Of a stretch of 64,000 nucleotides of DNA, positions 34,590-62,839 are shown piece by piece. The stretch's first letter is position 1, and every line of letters begins with the position of its first letter. A program made the translations under genes and the position numbers. The stretch comes from Xestospongia muta (taxonomy: Eukaryota > Porifera > Demospongiae > Haplosclerida > Petrosiidae), in the NCBI GenBank assembly GCA_963693285.1, contig OY848928.1, positions 4,154,501 to 4,218,500 on the forward strand, read 5' to 3'. The notes beneath the pieces are model-generated. The model made no database searches and was not told the DNA's origin. It saw only the letters and a program-made list of their open reading frames with translations.

Positions 34590-36817
34590 AGTCTTCTACA
34601 TTAACTGCTGCAGGTTGTAAGTCAAGAGATTTCCATGTTTTCTTTTTTTTCTTTAGCAAAGCTAAGAAATACCTTTATAGAAATAGGAAAATAAGAAATA
34701 CACAAATTAAACAATATAAAATATGACATGATTGTTGTACCTTCTCCAAAGTGGACTGTGTCACACCATACTCAATAATACCAAGTCTCTCCTTCTTATG
34801 TTTAACTTTTGTAAAAATATTGGCCCAACATATTTCTTTTGGTATCTTGTATGTTGCTGTATTCTATAGATTTAAATTAATAAGCACAACGTAAGTCCTT
34901 AAAAACATAATAATAATAACAATTATTATACTAAAGTTTTAGGGATTGATTTGGCAAGTCAGTATTGTAAATACACAGTTAAAATATCATTTTGTCATTT
35001 CAATCATTGTCATCATTACCATAATCTTATCAATATGATGTAAGCCCTATATTGAGTTACCACAAAGCCAAAACTAGTGTAACTCAATATGTATAAAGTC
35101 AAATAGAAGCCAAAAAGTACTCTTGTACTTTATGTCCAATAATATTATCTCAACTTAACTAACTAGATTAGTTTAAGTTAAAATAGTATCTACTTATAGC
35201 TTCTTTTGAAGCCATGATTCAATTACTATAGCAAAGTGGGTGTAAAAGCAATGTGGTTGTAAATGCAACTAATTGGCTTTATGTATATCAAGTTACACTA
35301 GTTTTGGCTTTGTAGCAACTTAGAATGCATTTACATTATATTGATGAAACAGTGGTAATAAAGACCTCAGTTAAAATGATGAAATGCTTTTTTTAGTGCA
35401 GCTAGTCTACAACTACAACATTCACAATCCTATGTCAAATACATTATATTTCAATAATAGCATAAGATGTATTGTTCCAGTTTCTTAGCTCTTAAGATAA
35501 TTAGAGGGTTACCAACAAAGGCTATGGCTGTGCTGAGCTTGCGTTTGTTGCCTCCACTGAATGATGGTAAGACATTAAAAATGATAATATAGAATTATTA
35601 CAATTAAGTACTAGATATCTACCAATAAAGTTTGGAGTGATGTACAAATGAGAAGTATCACCATAATGACTCAACCTAACATTCTATAATAGCACATGTT
35701 GTGATGGTACATATATTGTCTTACTAAACATACGGCTATTTTATTGTGTGTGGACTAAATACTTTGACGGTATTATTCTTACTATGTATAAAAGGTGTAT
35801 GCTACAAAACTATTGCAAGAGGCTAACCTGTGTGTGCCACATCGTTTGTTGGCATACTGGACAAGATTCAATCTCTTTATTTCAGCCTCTACTGTAGCTT
35901 TGATGTCCTTCTCATAGATACCTCTCAGTCAAGCAAACAAAGTCAACAATTCTCACAGTTAACAACTCCATTAGTAGACCAAGGGCTGTGTAGGATAGAA
36001 ATTACTTGTTCATCCAGATAGATTCAGGTTATTATAGTCACCATTAGTGCATCAAGCTGTGGACAATACCCCATGTATTGTTGTGCAGTATGAAGATTTC
36101 TCCTGTTTGTAGATGAACCAATAAAGAAAACACTGTATAATCTATATGTTATTTGATAGTAGTATACTGACTCAATAGTCAAAGTATTGACATCAAATAG
36201 TCAATTACATATTGACATCAATAGTCTAAAGTGTCAGTTTATAAAAGGATTCCTATAATAACATCAGATGTACTCAAGGAAGTATTTATACTAATATTAA
36301 CCAATATGGATTTCCTATGAAATAAACAAATCATTTATAAAAGTATTCTCATTGGTCAATTTATTTTTAAATAATATTCTAGAGGCTGTAGTTTCCGTTT
36401 GTCAAATCCTATACCTCAAAGTATCTTAACTCTATTATATAGATATAAATTTTTATACTCCCTTCATGGTCAGCCCCCCCAATATTACTGGCCCTCATAC
36501 ACCTATGCTATATACAACAAACACATGTTATATATTTTCACACCTCCATGTCTTACTGTCAGTTATGTTGTTATGTAACAATATATAACAATGATCTCTC
36601 ACTTGTAAAATGAAATTCTTCCAAAGTAGCAGACCAAATTGTTTGCTTAGTGAACTTGAACAAGGACCACAATTTTTAGTACATCTCTTATCACTTGTTG
36701 TAGATCTTATAACACCAACAATAGTATCAGTAGTAGTATCACCACCAGTCATACTTCACCAGTATCACTAACTACACTGTTGTTTCCACCACTATCACAA
36801 ATAGGGCCACTGAGAAC

Positions 36818-36852
<35 letters not shown>

Positions 36853-36880
36853 GCAACAGGAAATGACACTATGGCTTCAA
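34590..36880 (-). pseudogene. ABCA pseudogene A (3' exons joined to 5' exon)
   Basis: It keeps sequences homologous to ABCA exons 40 (about 34600-34670), 39 (34742-34862), the edge of 38 fused to part of 36 (35465-35570), and 35 (35826-36110), then jumps to the first exon (36528-36880). The deletion between 38 and 36 is shared with pseudogene B. Insertions: a foldback (34978-35394) and a 65-bp piece (35976-36040). No full domain remains. Confidence 0.7.
34978..35394. mobile_element. Foldback element in ABCA pseudogene A
   Basis: About 417 bp. Arms of about 80 bp are inverted copies, sharing AAGCCAAAACTAGTGTAACT and its complement, with looser outer ends (CATTTCAATCATT and AATGATGAAATG). The same insertion is at 40733-41150 in pseudogene B; a half copy sits at 42205-42275. 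The functional ABCA intron lacks it. Confidence 0.6.
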
Positions 36881-37066
36881 AATATTTAATCAAATAAGTA
36901 GCATCTATCAATACCCAAAGTATAATTAATGTGTTATCTCATTACATCATGTAATAAAATTAATACAAACACATACATGTTACCACATCAGGATGATTAT
37001 ATAATCTGGTTCCTGTCACTTATCCCCCCCCCCCAATTTTTGTCCTAGGACAAAATTATTATTCAG

Positions 37067-37259
37067 GGTGTTTCTTGGTATAACTTGACTATGATTACAT
37101 CATCATGACATGACTAGTTACACCAAGAAGCACCCTAAACTGTAAACCCTAAACCACCCTAAATCCAAATAACTAAACCATACATTCACACTACCATTAT
37201 TAACCTGTATGACACATAGTGATGTCATCATTGTAGTACAAGTTACATCAAGAAGCACC
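37067..37259. mobile_element. MITE-2, best copy
   Basis: 193 bp with about 21-bp terminal inverted repeats (GGTGTTTCTTGGTATAACTT at the left, CAAGTTACATCAAGAAGCAC at the right). An inner copy of the right end makes the left half palindromic. Other copies: 31810-32024, 37544-37760 and 44338-44496 (cut). Confidence 0.65.
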
Positions 37260-37289
37260 CAAAAAAAATTCTACCATTCTGTTTAATAT

Positions 37290-37478
37290 TTGTTAGGAAA
37301 TGTTAGATTGGCAAAGAGTTATAACAAGGTAACCTTTTAGCAAAAAGCATGTGTAATTGTCTTTTAATGTTATTATTTAAGACCCCAAACGTCACCTTGA
37401 GGAAAAAGTAGAGCAAGCACTGTCTAACAACATTATGCAGACATTAGGAGCCATGTTGGACACTGTTGTCTTCTCATA
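37290..37478 (+). pseudogene. PSMD14 pseudogene fragment 1
   Basis: It contains a damaged exon 11 (G-A-A-A-T-G-T-T-A-G-A then a 2-nt loss) fused via a shortened intron to exon 13, with the stop retained. Exons 1-10 and 12 are missing. It marks the left edge of the second duplicated block. Confidence 0.8.
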
Positions 37479-37543
37479 AAATTACTACATAGTGACATAC
37501 TTTATATAAAAATTTGCAGTTAAATATTAAACTTAACATGCAA

Positions 37544-37760
37544 CTTGGTGTAACTTGACTATGATTACATCATCATGACATGACTAGTTACATCAAGAAG
37601 CACCTTAAACTGTAAACCCTAAACGCTAAAAACTAAACCTCCTTAAACCCAAATAACTAAACCATACATTTACACTACCATTATTAACCTTTATGACACA
37701 TAGTGATGTCATCATCATAGTACAAGTTACATCATAGTACAATTTACATTAAGAAGTAAA
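37544..37760. mobile_element. MITE-2 copy in the second block
   Basis: Block copy of 31810-32024, in the same place between PSMD14 and glycosyltransferase sequence. Confidence 0.5.
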
Positions 37761-38093
37761 CAATATAATTCTACCATTCTGTAATGTTTTTGTCCACTGT
37801 TCTAAATTTTGTCCTACTAGACCAAATATTATACTTAACATGCTTTCTATGTACTGAAGGTAGCACTCATAATGAGTTATTGTATTACTGATAGATTATG
37901 CACAACTGAAAATCTGCTTTTCCTTGAAGTAATTGTACTTCATGCCATGTAGGTTAATATATATGAAGTTATGAACATGGAAATATATATGTGGGCTCCA
38001 ACCCTGAGGGGTGTCTTTTGGGCAGCAGTAGTGGTGATAAACATGTTTCATTATTTAAATGTTATTTGACTAGCTTAAATTTAAATAGAATAA

Positions 38094-39485
38094 TCATTTG
38101 CTACACTTAGTATTATCAATAAAATGTTCATTTGATAATGGCCTACACAAGTTACCAGAAAACCAAGAGAACCCACTCCGTCCTCTAACTAGTACATGAG
38201 ATTCTGCAAGGAGAATCAGATCAACAAGTCCATACAATATTCCTTCTTTTTCCATTTTCAGAAAATTTCTCTTTCCTTTTATAGAGTCAATATGAACTAA
38301 ATGGTTGCTTAAGGTTTTAAACCTGGACCCATAAGTGTTAATAGCCATTTCTTTGACTACATTTGAATCAGTTGCCAAAAAAATCAAGCTATTATTTCCA
38401 ACAAATTTATCAGCTGTTAACATTGCACACTCTAAAGCAGCTTTCCATTGATGTTTTTCCCTTAGAAATCTTTTTTGATTTATTTCTGAATTATATAGCA
38501 CTCCATAAAAACCAGTTCTTATATGAATGGCAGTGTAAAGTAGACCATTTTTCAAATTTAATGCTTTCTTAGCTTTAGAAACTTCCTCTAATAGTCTATT
38601 GTCTATTTTGAACAAGTATCTGAAAACCACTCCGGTGAAATCATCTAAATCTTGGCCAGAAAGTTCAGCTAAATCAAATAAATCAAGTAGCCACCTTTGA
38701 TTTATTGTGGGAAACCTTTTAACCGCTTCTGATGGCATTAAGTTGGTTGAAATGACAACATGTTGTTCACTTTGACCAGCTATAATGTTGAGATAGTTTT
38801 GCCAACCTTGTATTGACAATGATTTTAAAAAGGGATACGTTCCTTGTGCCATAACAACCATATAGTATGGTGCTGACGACTGGAGATAATTTTTTTGATG
38901 TAAAAACCTATCCAAAGAACTATCTGTCCAGTTAATAAGGTTAGGTTTGAAATAAAACCTTTCACTGAAGGTAGACTCCCAGTACAATACTAATCGTCTG
39001 TGACTTGATATAGCTAAATACAAAGCAAAAGTTATTCCTCTTATCCTGTCTGCCAATCCACGACATAGATGATTTGCTGGACACCACCATATTAATGTTC
39101 GGGTATTAGTTGACCTTTTTGTCATTTCTTCATGACTGTGAGCATACTGGGCTAAAATGTTGAGAATCTTTTTGTATTTCTTTGGAAAAATACCTTCTGT
39201 TCCTGAATAGCAGGAGAGAGGAGAACCATTTAATATCTGTCTTTGAAAGTCTAATGGAACATCATCTACAAATTTTTGGTACAATTCAGCTGTTAAGAAG
39301 GTACTTTTTGCAAAATATTTTTCATTATTTGATGATAAAGACTGCACTGTTCCAAATTGTTTCCATTTGACATATACATCAGTTGTAGAGCTGTCTTTGT
39401 TTCTCAATGATATGTCGATAATTATGTAAATAACGAAGCAGATTATCACTGATACTACAGTAAAGAGGCGTCTCAGCTTTCTCAT
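38094..39485 (-). CDS. Fucosyltransferase-like glycosyltransferase, copy 2
   Basis: A single exon of 463 aa, open throughout, with the same signal anchor and three motifs as copy 1. Relative to copy 1 it has a 3-residue insertion (L-D-L-F-D-L-A-E-L for the shorter form) and clustered changes at about 195-270, with near identity elsewhere. That region lies between the N-terminal and H-x-R motifs and could shape the acceptor side. Both copies have intact frames, so both may work. Confidence 0.63.
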   Translation of the reverse strand: MRKLRRLFTVVSVIICFVIYIIIDISLRNKDSSTTDVYVKWKQFGTVQSLSSNNEKYFAKSTFLTAELYQKFVDDVPLDFQRQILNGSPLSCYSGTEGIFPKKYKKILNILAQYAHSHEEMTKRSTNTRTLIWWCPANHLCRGLADRIRGITFALYLAISSHRRLVLYWESTFSERFYFKPNLINWTDSSLDRFLHQKNYLQSSAPYYMVVMAQGTYPFLKSLSIQGWQNYLNIIAGQSEQHVVISTNLMPSEAVKRFPTINQRWLLDLFDLAELSGQDLDDFTGVVFRYLFKIDNRLLEEVSKAKKALNLKNGLLYTAIHIRTGFYGVLYNSEINQKRFLREKHQWKAALECAMLTADKFVGNNSLIFLATDSNVVKEMAINTYGSRFKTLSNHLVHIDSIKGKRNFLKMEKEGILYGLVDLILLAESHVLVRGRSGFSWFSGNLCRPLSNEHFIDNTKCSK

Positions 39486-39821
39486 ATTTACGATGTAAAC
39501 CTAGGGCCGTGTATGTAGCGCGGAAATTATTTGTTGCCCGGACGGATACAGATATAGTCACGTGTTTATCGTTTAGGAGGTGGGGATCAATGTAGTATAT
39601 ACAATTAGTACCTGGTTATCTGAGCAATACACTCTGGGGGAATGTCTCTGAAGTAATTACGCGGTGTCTGTTACAAACAATTTATTATAATTAGGCCTTA
39701 TTAGTGTCGTTGTTTTTGTGTTTTTGCTATTGCTCTATATGGTTTGTTACATCTATAATTTAATTACTTCGCAACTGTATCCCTAAAAAAACCTTAACAT
39801 AATAAAATAATCATATATATG

Positions 39822-40068
39822 TATGACCTGATTTGGAATAAGGGACAGTTTAATTCTGTCAAACAATTGCAATATGATTTATGAAAGAGGATTACTGTTA
39901 AAACACCTGAAAAACAGTTTAGTATACATAGATGAAGTTCCATGAATAGTTGTGCATATTATAGCAGCTGTATATATGTATACAAAACTGTTTTTGTGAT
40001 GTTTTAACAGTTAAATCATGTCACAAATGTTTTCCCAGAAGTGCTCCCTTTTTGCAAATTAGGTTATA
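39822..40068. mobile_element. MITE-1 copy 3
   Basis: Block copy of 34086-34331, differing by a few bases. Confidence 0.6.
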
Positions 40069-40339
40069 TGTAATATAATAGTATGTATGTATGTAGGTAT
40101 CATACATAGTTATATTTCAACTGTACTCAACAGATCCAGCTGTGTTCTTATTTTCTATTGATCTTTAGTTAATATGTGATGATGACATTTTATGACTAAT
40201 AAATCAGAACATAATTATATACAGATATTTCGGTATCAATAAAATGACAAGACAATGGCAGCTGTAAACTTTAAAAATATAATGTCAATATAACTGTTGT
40301 AAAACTTAACAAAACAATCAAATAATAATACTAGTTTTC

Positions 40340-42195
40340 TACATTAGCAGCTGCAGGTTGTAAGTCAAGAGATTTCCATGTTTTCTTTATTTTCTTTAGC
40401 AAAGCTAAGAAATACCTTTGTAAAAATAGGAAATAAGAAATACACACATTAAACAATATAAAATATGACATGATTGTTGTACCTTCTCCAAAGTGGACTG
40501 TGTCACACCATACTCAATAATACCAAGTCTCTCCTTCTTATGTTTAACTTTTGTAAAAATATTGGCCCAACATATTTCTTTTGGTATCTTGTATGTTGCT
40601 ATATTCTATAGATTTAAATTAATAAGCACAACGTAAGTCCTTAAAAACATAATAATAATAACAATTATTATACTAAAGTTTTAGGGATTGATTTGGCAAG
40701 TCAGTATTGTAAATACACAGTTAAAATATCATTTTGTCATTTCAATCATTGTCATCATTACCATAATCTTATTAATATGATGTAAGCCCTATATTGAGTT
40801 ACCACAAAGCCAAAACTAGTGTAACTCAATACGTATAAAGTCAACCAGAAGTCAAAAAATACTCTTTGTACTTTAGGTCCAATAATATTATCTCAACTTA
40901 ACTAACTGGATTAGTTTAAGTTAAAATAGTATCTACTTATAGCTTCATTTGAAGCGCTGATTCAATGCCATGATTCAATTACTATAGCAAAGTGGGTGTA
41001 AAAGCAATGTGGTTGTAAATGCCACTAGTTGGCTTTATGTATATCAAGTTACACTAGTTTTGGCTTTGTAGCAACTTAGAATGCGTTTACATCATATTGA
41101 TGAAACAGTGGTAATAAAAACCTCAGTTAAAATGATGAAATGCTTTTTTCAGTGCAGCTAGTCTACAACTACAACATTCATAATCCTATGTCAAATACAT
41201 TATATTTCAATAATAGCATAATATGTATTGTTCCAGTTTCTTAGCTCTTAAGATAATTAGAGGGTTACCAACGAAGGCTATGACTGTGCTGAGCTTGCGT
41301 TTGTTGCCTCCACTAAATGATGGTAAGACATCAAAAATGATAATATAGAATTAGTACAATTAAGTACTAGATATCTTACCAATAAAGTTTGGAGTGATGT
41401 ACAAATGAGAAGTATCACCATAATGACTCAACCTAACATTCTATAATAGCACATGTTGTGATGGTACATATATTGTCTTACTAAACATACGGCCATTTTA
41501 TTGTCTGTGGATTAAATACTTTGATAGTATTATTCTTACTATGTATAAAAGGTGTATGCTACAAAACTATTGGAAGAAGCTAACCTGTGTGTGCCACATC
41601 GTTTGTTGGCATACTGGACAAGATTCAATCTCTTTATTTCAGCCTCTACTGTAGCTTTGATGTCCTTCTCATAGATACCTCTCAGTCAAGCAAACAAAGT
41701 CAACAATTCTCACAGTTAACAACTCCATTAGTAGACCAAGGGCTGTGTAGGATAGAAATTACTTGTTCATCCGGATAGATTCAGGTTATTATAGTCACCA
41801 TTAGTGCATCAAGCTGTGGACAATACCCCATGTGTTGTTGTGCAGTATGAAGATTTGTGTTGTGTGTAGATGAACCAATAAAGAAAGCACTGTACAATCT
41901 ATATGTTATTTGATAGTAGTATAGTGACTCAACTAACAATATGGTTTACATATTGACATCAATAGTCTAAAGTGTCAGTTTATAAAAGGATTCCTATAAT
42001 AACATCAGATGTACTCAAGGAAGTATTTATACTAATATTAACCAATATGGATTTCCTATAAAATAAACGAATCATTTATAAAACTATTCTCATTGGTCAA
42101 TTTATTTTTAAATAATATTCTAGAGGCTGTAGTCTCTATTTGTCAAATCCTATACCTCAAAGTATCTTAACTGTATTATACAGATACTAGTCTAA
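40340..42195 (-). pseudogene. ABCA pseudogene B, 3' part
   Basis: Matches pseudogene A across the remains of exons 40, 39, 38/36 and 35, with the same internal deletion, foldback (40733-41150) and 65-bp insertion (41733-41797). A and B therefore descend from one already damaged copy. Confidence 0.7.
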
Positions 42196-42274
42196 TATGT
42201 ACACTTACATTTTATCATTTCAACCATTGTCTTCATTACCATAATCTCGTCAATATCATCAATATGATGTAAGG

Positions 42275-42423
<149 letters not shown>

Positions 42424-42424
42424 T

Positions 42425-44135
42425 ACTTGATACTTGAAGGCATGAAAAGAATGAAGAAAGCTAACAATAAGCCAAAGTTACTAAATATGAACAATTGACC
42501 CCACTAAATAAAGAAGTGAAACGATAATGTAAATGGTATCATCAAACTTATATACTTTAAACAAAATGGCAAAACAGATGATTATAGCTGGCAATAAGAA
42601 CACAAACTCCTTTATCCACTATGTTGTCCAGAGTACCCAATCATTAAGACCGATTATCTCATAGTCTCACGAATACGAGACTCCTTCTCAAGTACTAACT
42701 CTTAAATAATAGTATTAGTTAGATAAGGCAACTAGCCAGGAACTGTTTGAGGTATTATAACACATTATCTCTAAATCAGAGTTGATACTACTCTCACAGA
42801 GCCAGCCTTCCTTGCAAAGACAAGGGAAGGGTTAGCTCTGTGAGATTATAGGTTGATATGATGTTAGTTGAGAATAGGATCATATTAAATGAATACAATG
42901 GATATAAGTAGTATATTCTAAATAAATTACCTTAACAAATATTCCAATTGAATAGACAAATGATAAACCCACAATTAGTGGGAAAGTGTATTCTGTAAAT
43001 ACCAAAAACCTTTCAGTAATCTATTGAGGATGTGGAAGTGGCTGTTCAAACAAAAAGTCTTTTTTTAATAAGAGCTATAGTATAAGTTGTAAAATACTAT
43101 ATAAAGAATACACATTATAGTTAATACTAAAACACTACATATTGTGAGTATACCCTCATTTCGACATTTATGTCAACCGGTTCTTTAGTTATGTAATGTA
43201 TGATAGCTTAAGTCACTATTTTTTTGCAACTGCACAAATCCTTCTTGATTTTATCATTTCCTTTATACCTTGGTGATAGTTTTGGTCCAGTTCTTAGTAT
43301 ATTAGATCATTAGTAACTTTATCAGTGAACCAATACTGAGAATAAGAGATCTCGTGTGTCAGGCGTATAGTGAATTGTATATTACTTCCATTAATGTTAT
43401 TGAAGTAAATACCTAAAATTAGGAACATATAGTTCAGTAAATATCCATCTATTTTAAATATTATAGATAGGAATACATGTGGTTATTTATCATTGGTTAT
43501 TCTCCGATAGGTATATATACCTGCTCCATTTCGAAAACATCCTCTATCTCTTGAACTAGTAGTATTTGCAATTATATTAACAAAATCTTCCTCAGTAGCT
43601 ACTCCATATAGTTGTCCTCCACTGTCACTTAACAAAGGAGCTATATAGCTAACAAGAGTATTGACTGTGTAAAAGAAATGTGTTATCACTACAAGTGTCT
43701 AATTCATGTCATATTCACTGATCAATCCATCAATCCATTCATCCATCCATTTACCTATTGCAGTGTTAGGTGCATAATAGACAGTGTAGGTAGTAATTTG
43801 AGGTATAGTTAATGGATCAGAATCAAATGTTGCAAAGCAACGCTCTTCATTTGGAAAAACAGTTGCCCTAAGATATAACATTAATGATTATGACATTTCC
43901 CAATCATCTTATGTTATTTAATCTTGTTAGATTTAATTGAATATAGTCAGCAGTTTAATTAAGAACATCAATACTTTTTTGAAACATAGTTATTACAGCT
44001 TTACTTTGGTATCAGTAGTAGTATCACCATCAGTCATACTTCACCAGTATCACTAACTACACTGTTGTTTCCACCACTATCACAAATAGGGCCACTGAGA
44101 ACAGCTCTCTCTCTCAGCAGCAACAGGAAATGACA
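42425..44135 (-). pseudogene. ABCA pseudogene B, 5' part
   Basis: Matches 59190-60760 of the functional gene: damaged copies of exon 9 (42430-42500), 8 (about 42590-42705), 7 (42935-43050), the exon 4-6 region (43170-43630) and exon 3 (43755-43870), then a first-exon remnant at 44010-44135. Exon 6 and exon 5 areas carry deletions (for instance around 43290-43310). Exon 2 and most of intron 1 are missing. Confidence 0.75.
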
Positions 44136-44337
44136 TTATGGCTTCAAAATATTTAATCAAATAAGTAGCATCTATCAATACCCAAAGTATAATTAATGTG
44201 TTATCTCATTACATCATGTAATAAAATTAATACAAACACATACATGTTACCACATAGGATGATTATATAATCTGGTTCCTGTCACTTATCCCCCCCCCTC
44301 CCCCCAATTTTTGTCCTAGGACAAAATTATTAATCAG

Positions 44338-44496
44338 GGTGTTTCTTGGTATAACTTGACTATGATTACATCATCATGACATGACTAGTTACACCAAGAA
44401 GCACCCTAAACTGTAAACCCTAAACCACCCTAAATCCAAATAACTAAACCATACATTCACACTACCATTATTAACCTGTATGACACATAGTGATGT
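44338..44496. mobile_element. MITE-2 copy, cut at a duplication junction
   Basis: The left terminal repeat is present, but the element ends abruptly and continues as PSMD14 intron 3 sequence at about 44497. The breakpoint of a duplication lies here. Confidence 0.5.
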
Positions 44497-46004
<1,508 letters not shown>

Positions 46005-46362
46005 AAATTAATGCATAATCATATGAATCATAATTGACATACTTTAAATCAAAAATTGCAGTTAAATATTAAACTTAACATGCTTGGCACTGAAGGTAGC
46101 ACACATAATGACTTGTTGTATTACTGATAGATTATGCACAACTGAAAACGTGCTTTTCCTTGAAGTAATTGTACTTCATGCCATGTAGGTTAATATATAT
46201 GAAGTTATGAACATGCAAATATATATATGGGCTCCAACCCTGAAGGGTGTCTTTTAGGCAGCAGTAGTGGTGATAAACATTATTTGACTTGCTTAAATTT
46301 AAATTGAATAATCATTTGCTACACATATTGATATGATGTAGTAATGTCGTATAATTGAAGAG

Positions 46363-47758
46363 TCATTGGTAACATTTAGTACTATCAATAAAATGTTCAT
46401 TTGATAATGGCCTGCACAAGTTACCAGCAAGCCAAGGGTACCTACTCAATCCTCTAACTAGTACATGAGATTCTGCAAGGAGAATCAGATCAACAAGTCC
46501 ATACAGTATTCCTTCTTTTTGTATTTTCAAAAAATTTCTCCTTCCTTTTATGTGGTCACTATGAACTAAATGGTTGTTTAATGTTTTAAACCTGGACCCA
46601 TAAGTGTTAATAGCCATTTCTTTGACTACATTTGAATCAGTTGCCAAAAAAATCAAGCTATTATTTCCAACAAATTTATCAGCTGTTAACATTGCACACT
46701 CTAAAGCAGCTTTCCATTGATGTTTCCTCCTCAGAAATCTTTTTTTATTTATTTCTGAATTAAATAGCACTCCAGAAAAACCAGTTCTTATATGAATGGC
46801 AGTGTAAAGTAGACCATTTTTCAAATTTAATGCTTTCTTAGCTTTAGAAACTTCCTCTAATAGTCTATTGTCTATTTTGAACAAGTATCTGAAAGCTACA
46901 CCGGTGAAATCATCTAAATCTTGGCCAGAAAGTTCAGCTAAATCAAATAAATCAAGTAGCCAGCTTTGATTAACTGTGGGAAATTTGTTAGCTGCATTTG
47001 ATGGCATCATGTTGGTTGAAATGACAACATGTTGTTCACTTTGACCAGCTATAATGTTGAGATAGTTTTGCCAATCTTGTATTGACAATGATTTTAAAAA
47101 TGGATACTTTCCATGTGACATAACAACCATATAGTATGGTGCTGACGACTGGAGATATTTTCTTTGATGTAAAAACTTATCCAAAGAACTATCTGTCCAT
47201 GCAGTTAATAAGGTTAGGTTTGAAATAAAACCTTTCACTGAAGGTAGACTCCCAGTACAATACTAGTCGTCTGTGACTTGATATAGCTAAATACAAAGCA
47301 AAAGTTATTCCTTTTAACCTGTCTGTCAATCCACCACATACATGTTTTGCTGGACACCACCATATTAATGTTCGGGTATTAGTTGACCTTTTTGTCATTT
47401 CTTCATGACTGTGAGCATACTGGGCTAAAATGTTGAGAATCTTTTTGTATTTCTTTGGAAAAATACCTTCTGTTCCTGAATAGCAGGAGAGAGGAGAACC
47501 ATTTAATATCTGTCTTTGAAAGTCTAATGGAACATCATCTACAAATTTTTGGTACAATCCAGCTGTTAAGAAGGTACTTTTTGCAAAATATTTTTCATTA
47601 TTTGATGATAAAGACTGCACTGTTCCAAATTGTTTCCATTTGACATATACATCAGTTGTAGAGCTGTCTTTGTTTCTCAATGATATGTCGATAATTATGT
47701 AAATAACGAAGCAGATTATCACTGATACGACAGTAAAGAGGCGTCCCAGCTTTCTCAT
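46363..47758 (-). pseudogene. Fucosyltransferase-like glycosyltransferase, copy 3, frameshifted
   Basis: The frame from ATG 47758 follows copies 1 and 2 to about residue 186. There four extra bases (about 47199-47202) shift the frame; the rest stays open to a stop at 46363. Apart from this the sequence is intact, with the H-I-R-T-G-F motif. A further insertion of about 50 bp next to the end gives a changed C-terminus (K-C-Y-Q). Also changed: W-W-C-P-A-K-H-V-C-G-G-L-T-D-R, altering the otherwise fixed R-G-L-A-D-R motif, which suggests relaxed selection. A single sequencing error could restore the frame, but the motif change argues for decay. Confidence 0.7.
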
Positions 47759-47883
47759 ATTTACGATGTAAACCTAGGGCTGTGTATGTAGCGCGGAAAT
47801 TATTTGTTGTCTGGACGGATACAGAAAAAGTCATTTGTTTATCGATTAGGAGGTGGGGATCAATGTAGTATATACAATTATAC

Positions 47884-48151
47884 TCTGTCCGAGTTGAGTT
47901 GAGCTACCCAGACATGTAAATAACTTTGCCGTCTTACGTGCTATCCCCATGGAATCTGCAACAATCAATTCAGCTTGCAAATGCGCTATTTATATATAAA
48001 ATTTGGCTTTCTAGTGCTACGAGAAAGTAGCAAACTACAAACTCCATACATTTTCAATGAAATACCTTCGTCATACTTCAAATTCCACACCTTCGAAAAA
48101 CACTTTTCACCTTGAGAGGTCAGCCGTGTGTCACGTGGCAATTCAAATTAC
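47884..48151. repeat. Dispersed repeat, about 270 bp, copy 2
   Basis: Partner of 23096-23371. Here it separates glycosyltransferase copy 3 from fragment 4. Confidence 0.6.
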
Positions 48152-48210
48152 AGTTCTAATTATATGGACAAACGTTCTATTATAGTAATTATTACTATTA
48201 AAATAATAAT

Positions 48211-48632
48211 CAGATAACTAGTACATGAGATTCTGGAAGGAGAATCAGATCAACAAGTCCATACAGTATTTCCTTCTTTTCCATTTTCAGAAAATTTTTT
48301 TTCTTTTATAGAGTCAATATGAACTAAATGATTTAATGGGTCCAGGTTTAATGTTTTAAATCTGGACCCACATGTGTTAATAGCCATTTCTTCGACTACA
48401 TTTGAGTCAATTGCCAAAGAAATCAAGCTATTACTTCCAACAAATTTATCAGCTGTTGACATTGTACACTCCAAAGCAGCTTTCCATTGACATTTCTCCC
48501 TCAGAAATATTTTTTTATTTATTTCTAAACTAAACAGCACTCCAGAAAACCAGTTCTTATATGAATGCCAGTGTAAAGTAGACCATTTTTCAAATTTAAT
48601 GCTTTCTTAGCTTTAGAAACTTCCTCTAATTC
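48211..48632 (-). pseudogene. Glycosyltransferase fragment 4
   Basis: Matches the C-terminal third of the glycosyltransferase (around A-A-L-E-C, T-A-D-K-F-V-G and L-A-x-D-S-N-V-V). It has a short tandem duplication near 48330-48365 and frame breaks. No N-terminal half. Confidence 0.75.
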
Positions 48633-48980
48633 TATACATGAGGGCCCACAGCATGGAGTACACTAACTAAACAATTTGTTGTACACGAGAACATAATTAT
48701 ATAGTAACTTGTATATATTATAGTTCCTCATACCTCAGTGTTTACTTTTCTCTCTTGATCGCATTATAAACTCAATATATATTGTATGCTAGTTATTTAT
48801 TATATTGAAAAAAGATATTTCAGTATCAATAAAATGACAAGACAATGGCAGCTCTATACTTTTAAACTATAATGTAGATAAAACTGTTGTAAAACAAGAC
48901 AATAGCAGTTGTATATTTTAAAATAAATCATAAAATTTAGATAAAACTATTGTAAAGCTTAACAAAACAATCAAACAATA

Positions 48981-62785
<13,805 letters not shown>

Positions 62786-62839
62786 TCTGAAAAGCTCACT
62801 CTCTCTCAGCAGCCACAGGAAATGACATTGTGGCTTCAA

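Noticed and set aside
36528..36752. Separate small gene similar to the ABCA N-terminus
   Set aside because: It is the first-exon remnant of pseudogene A; the following exon is missing and the donor leads into a deletion.
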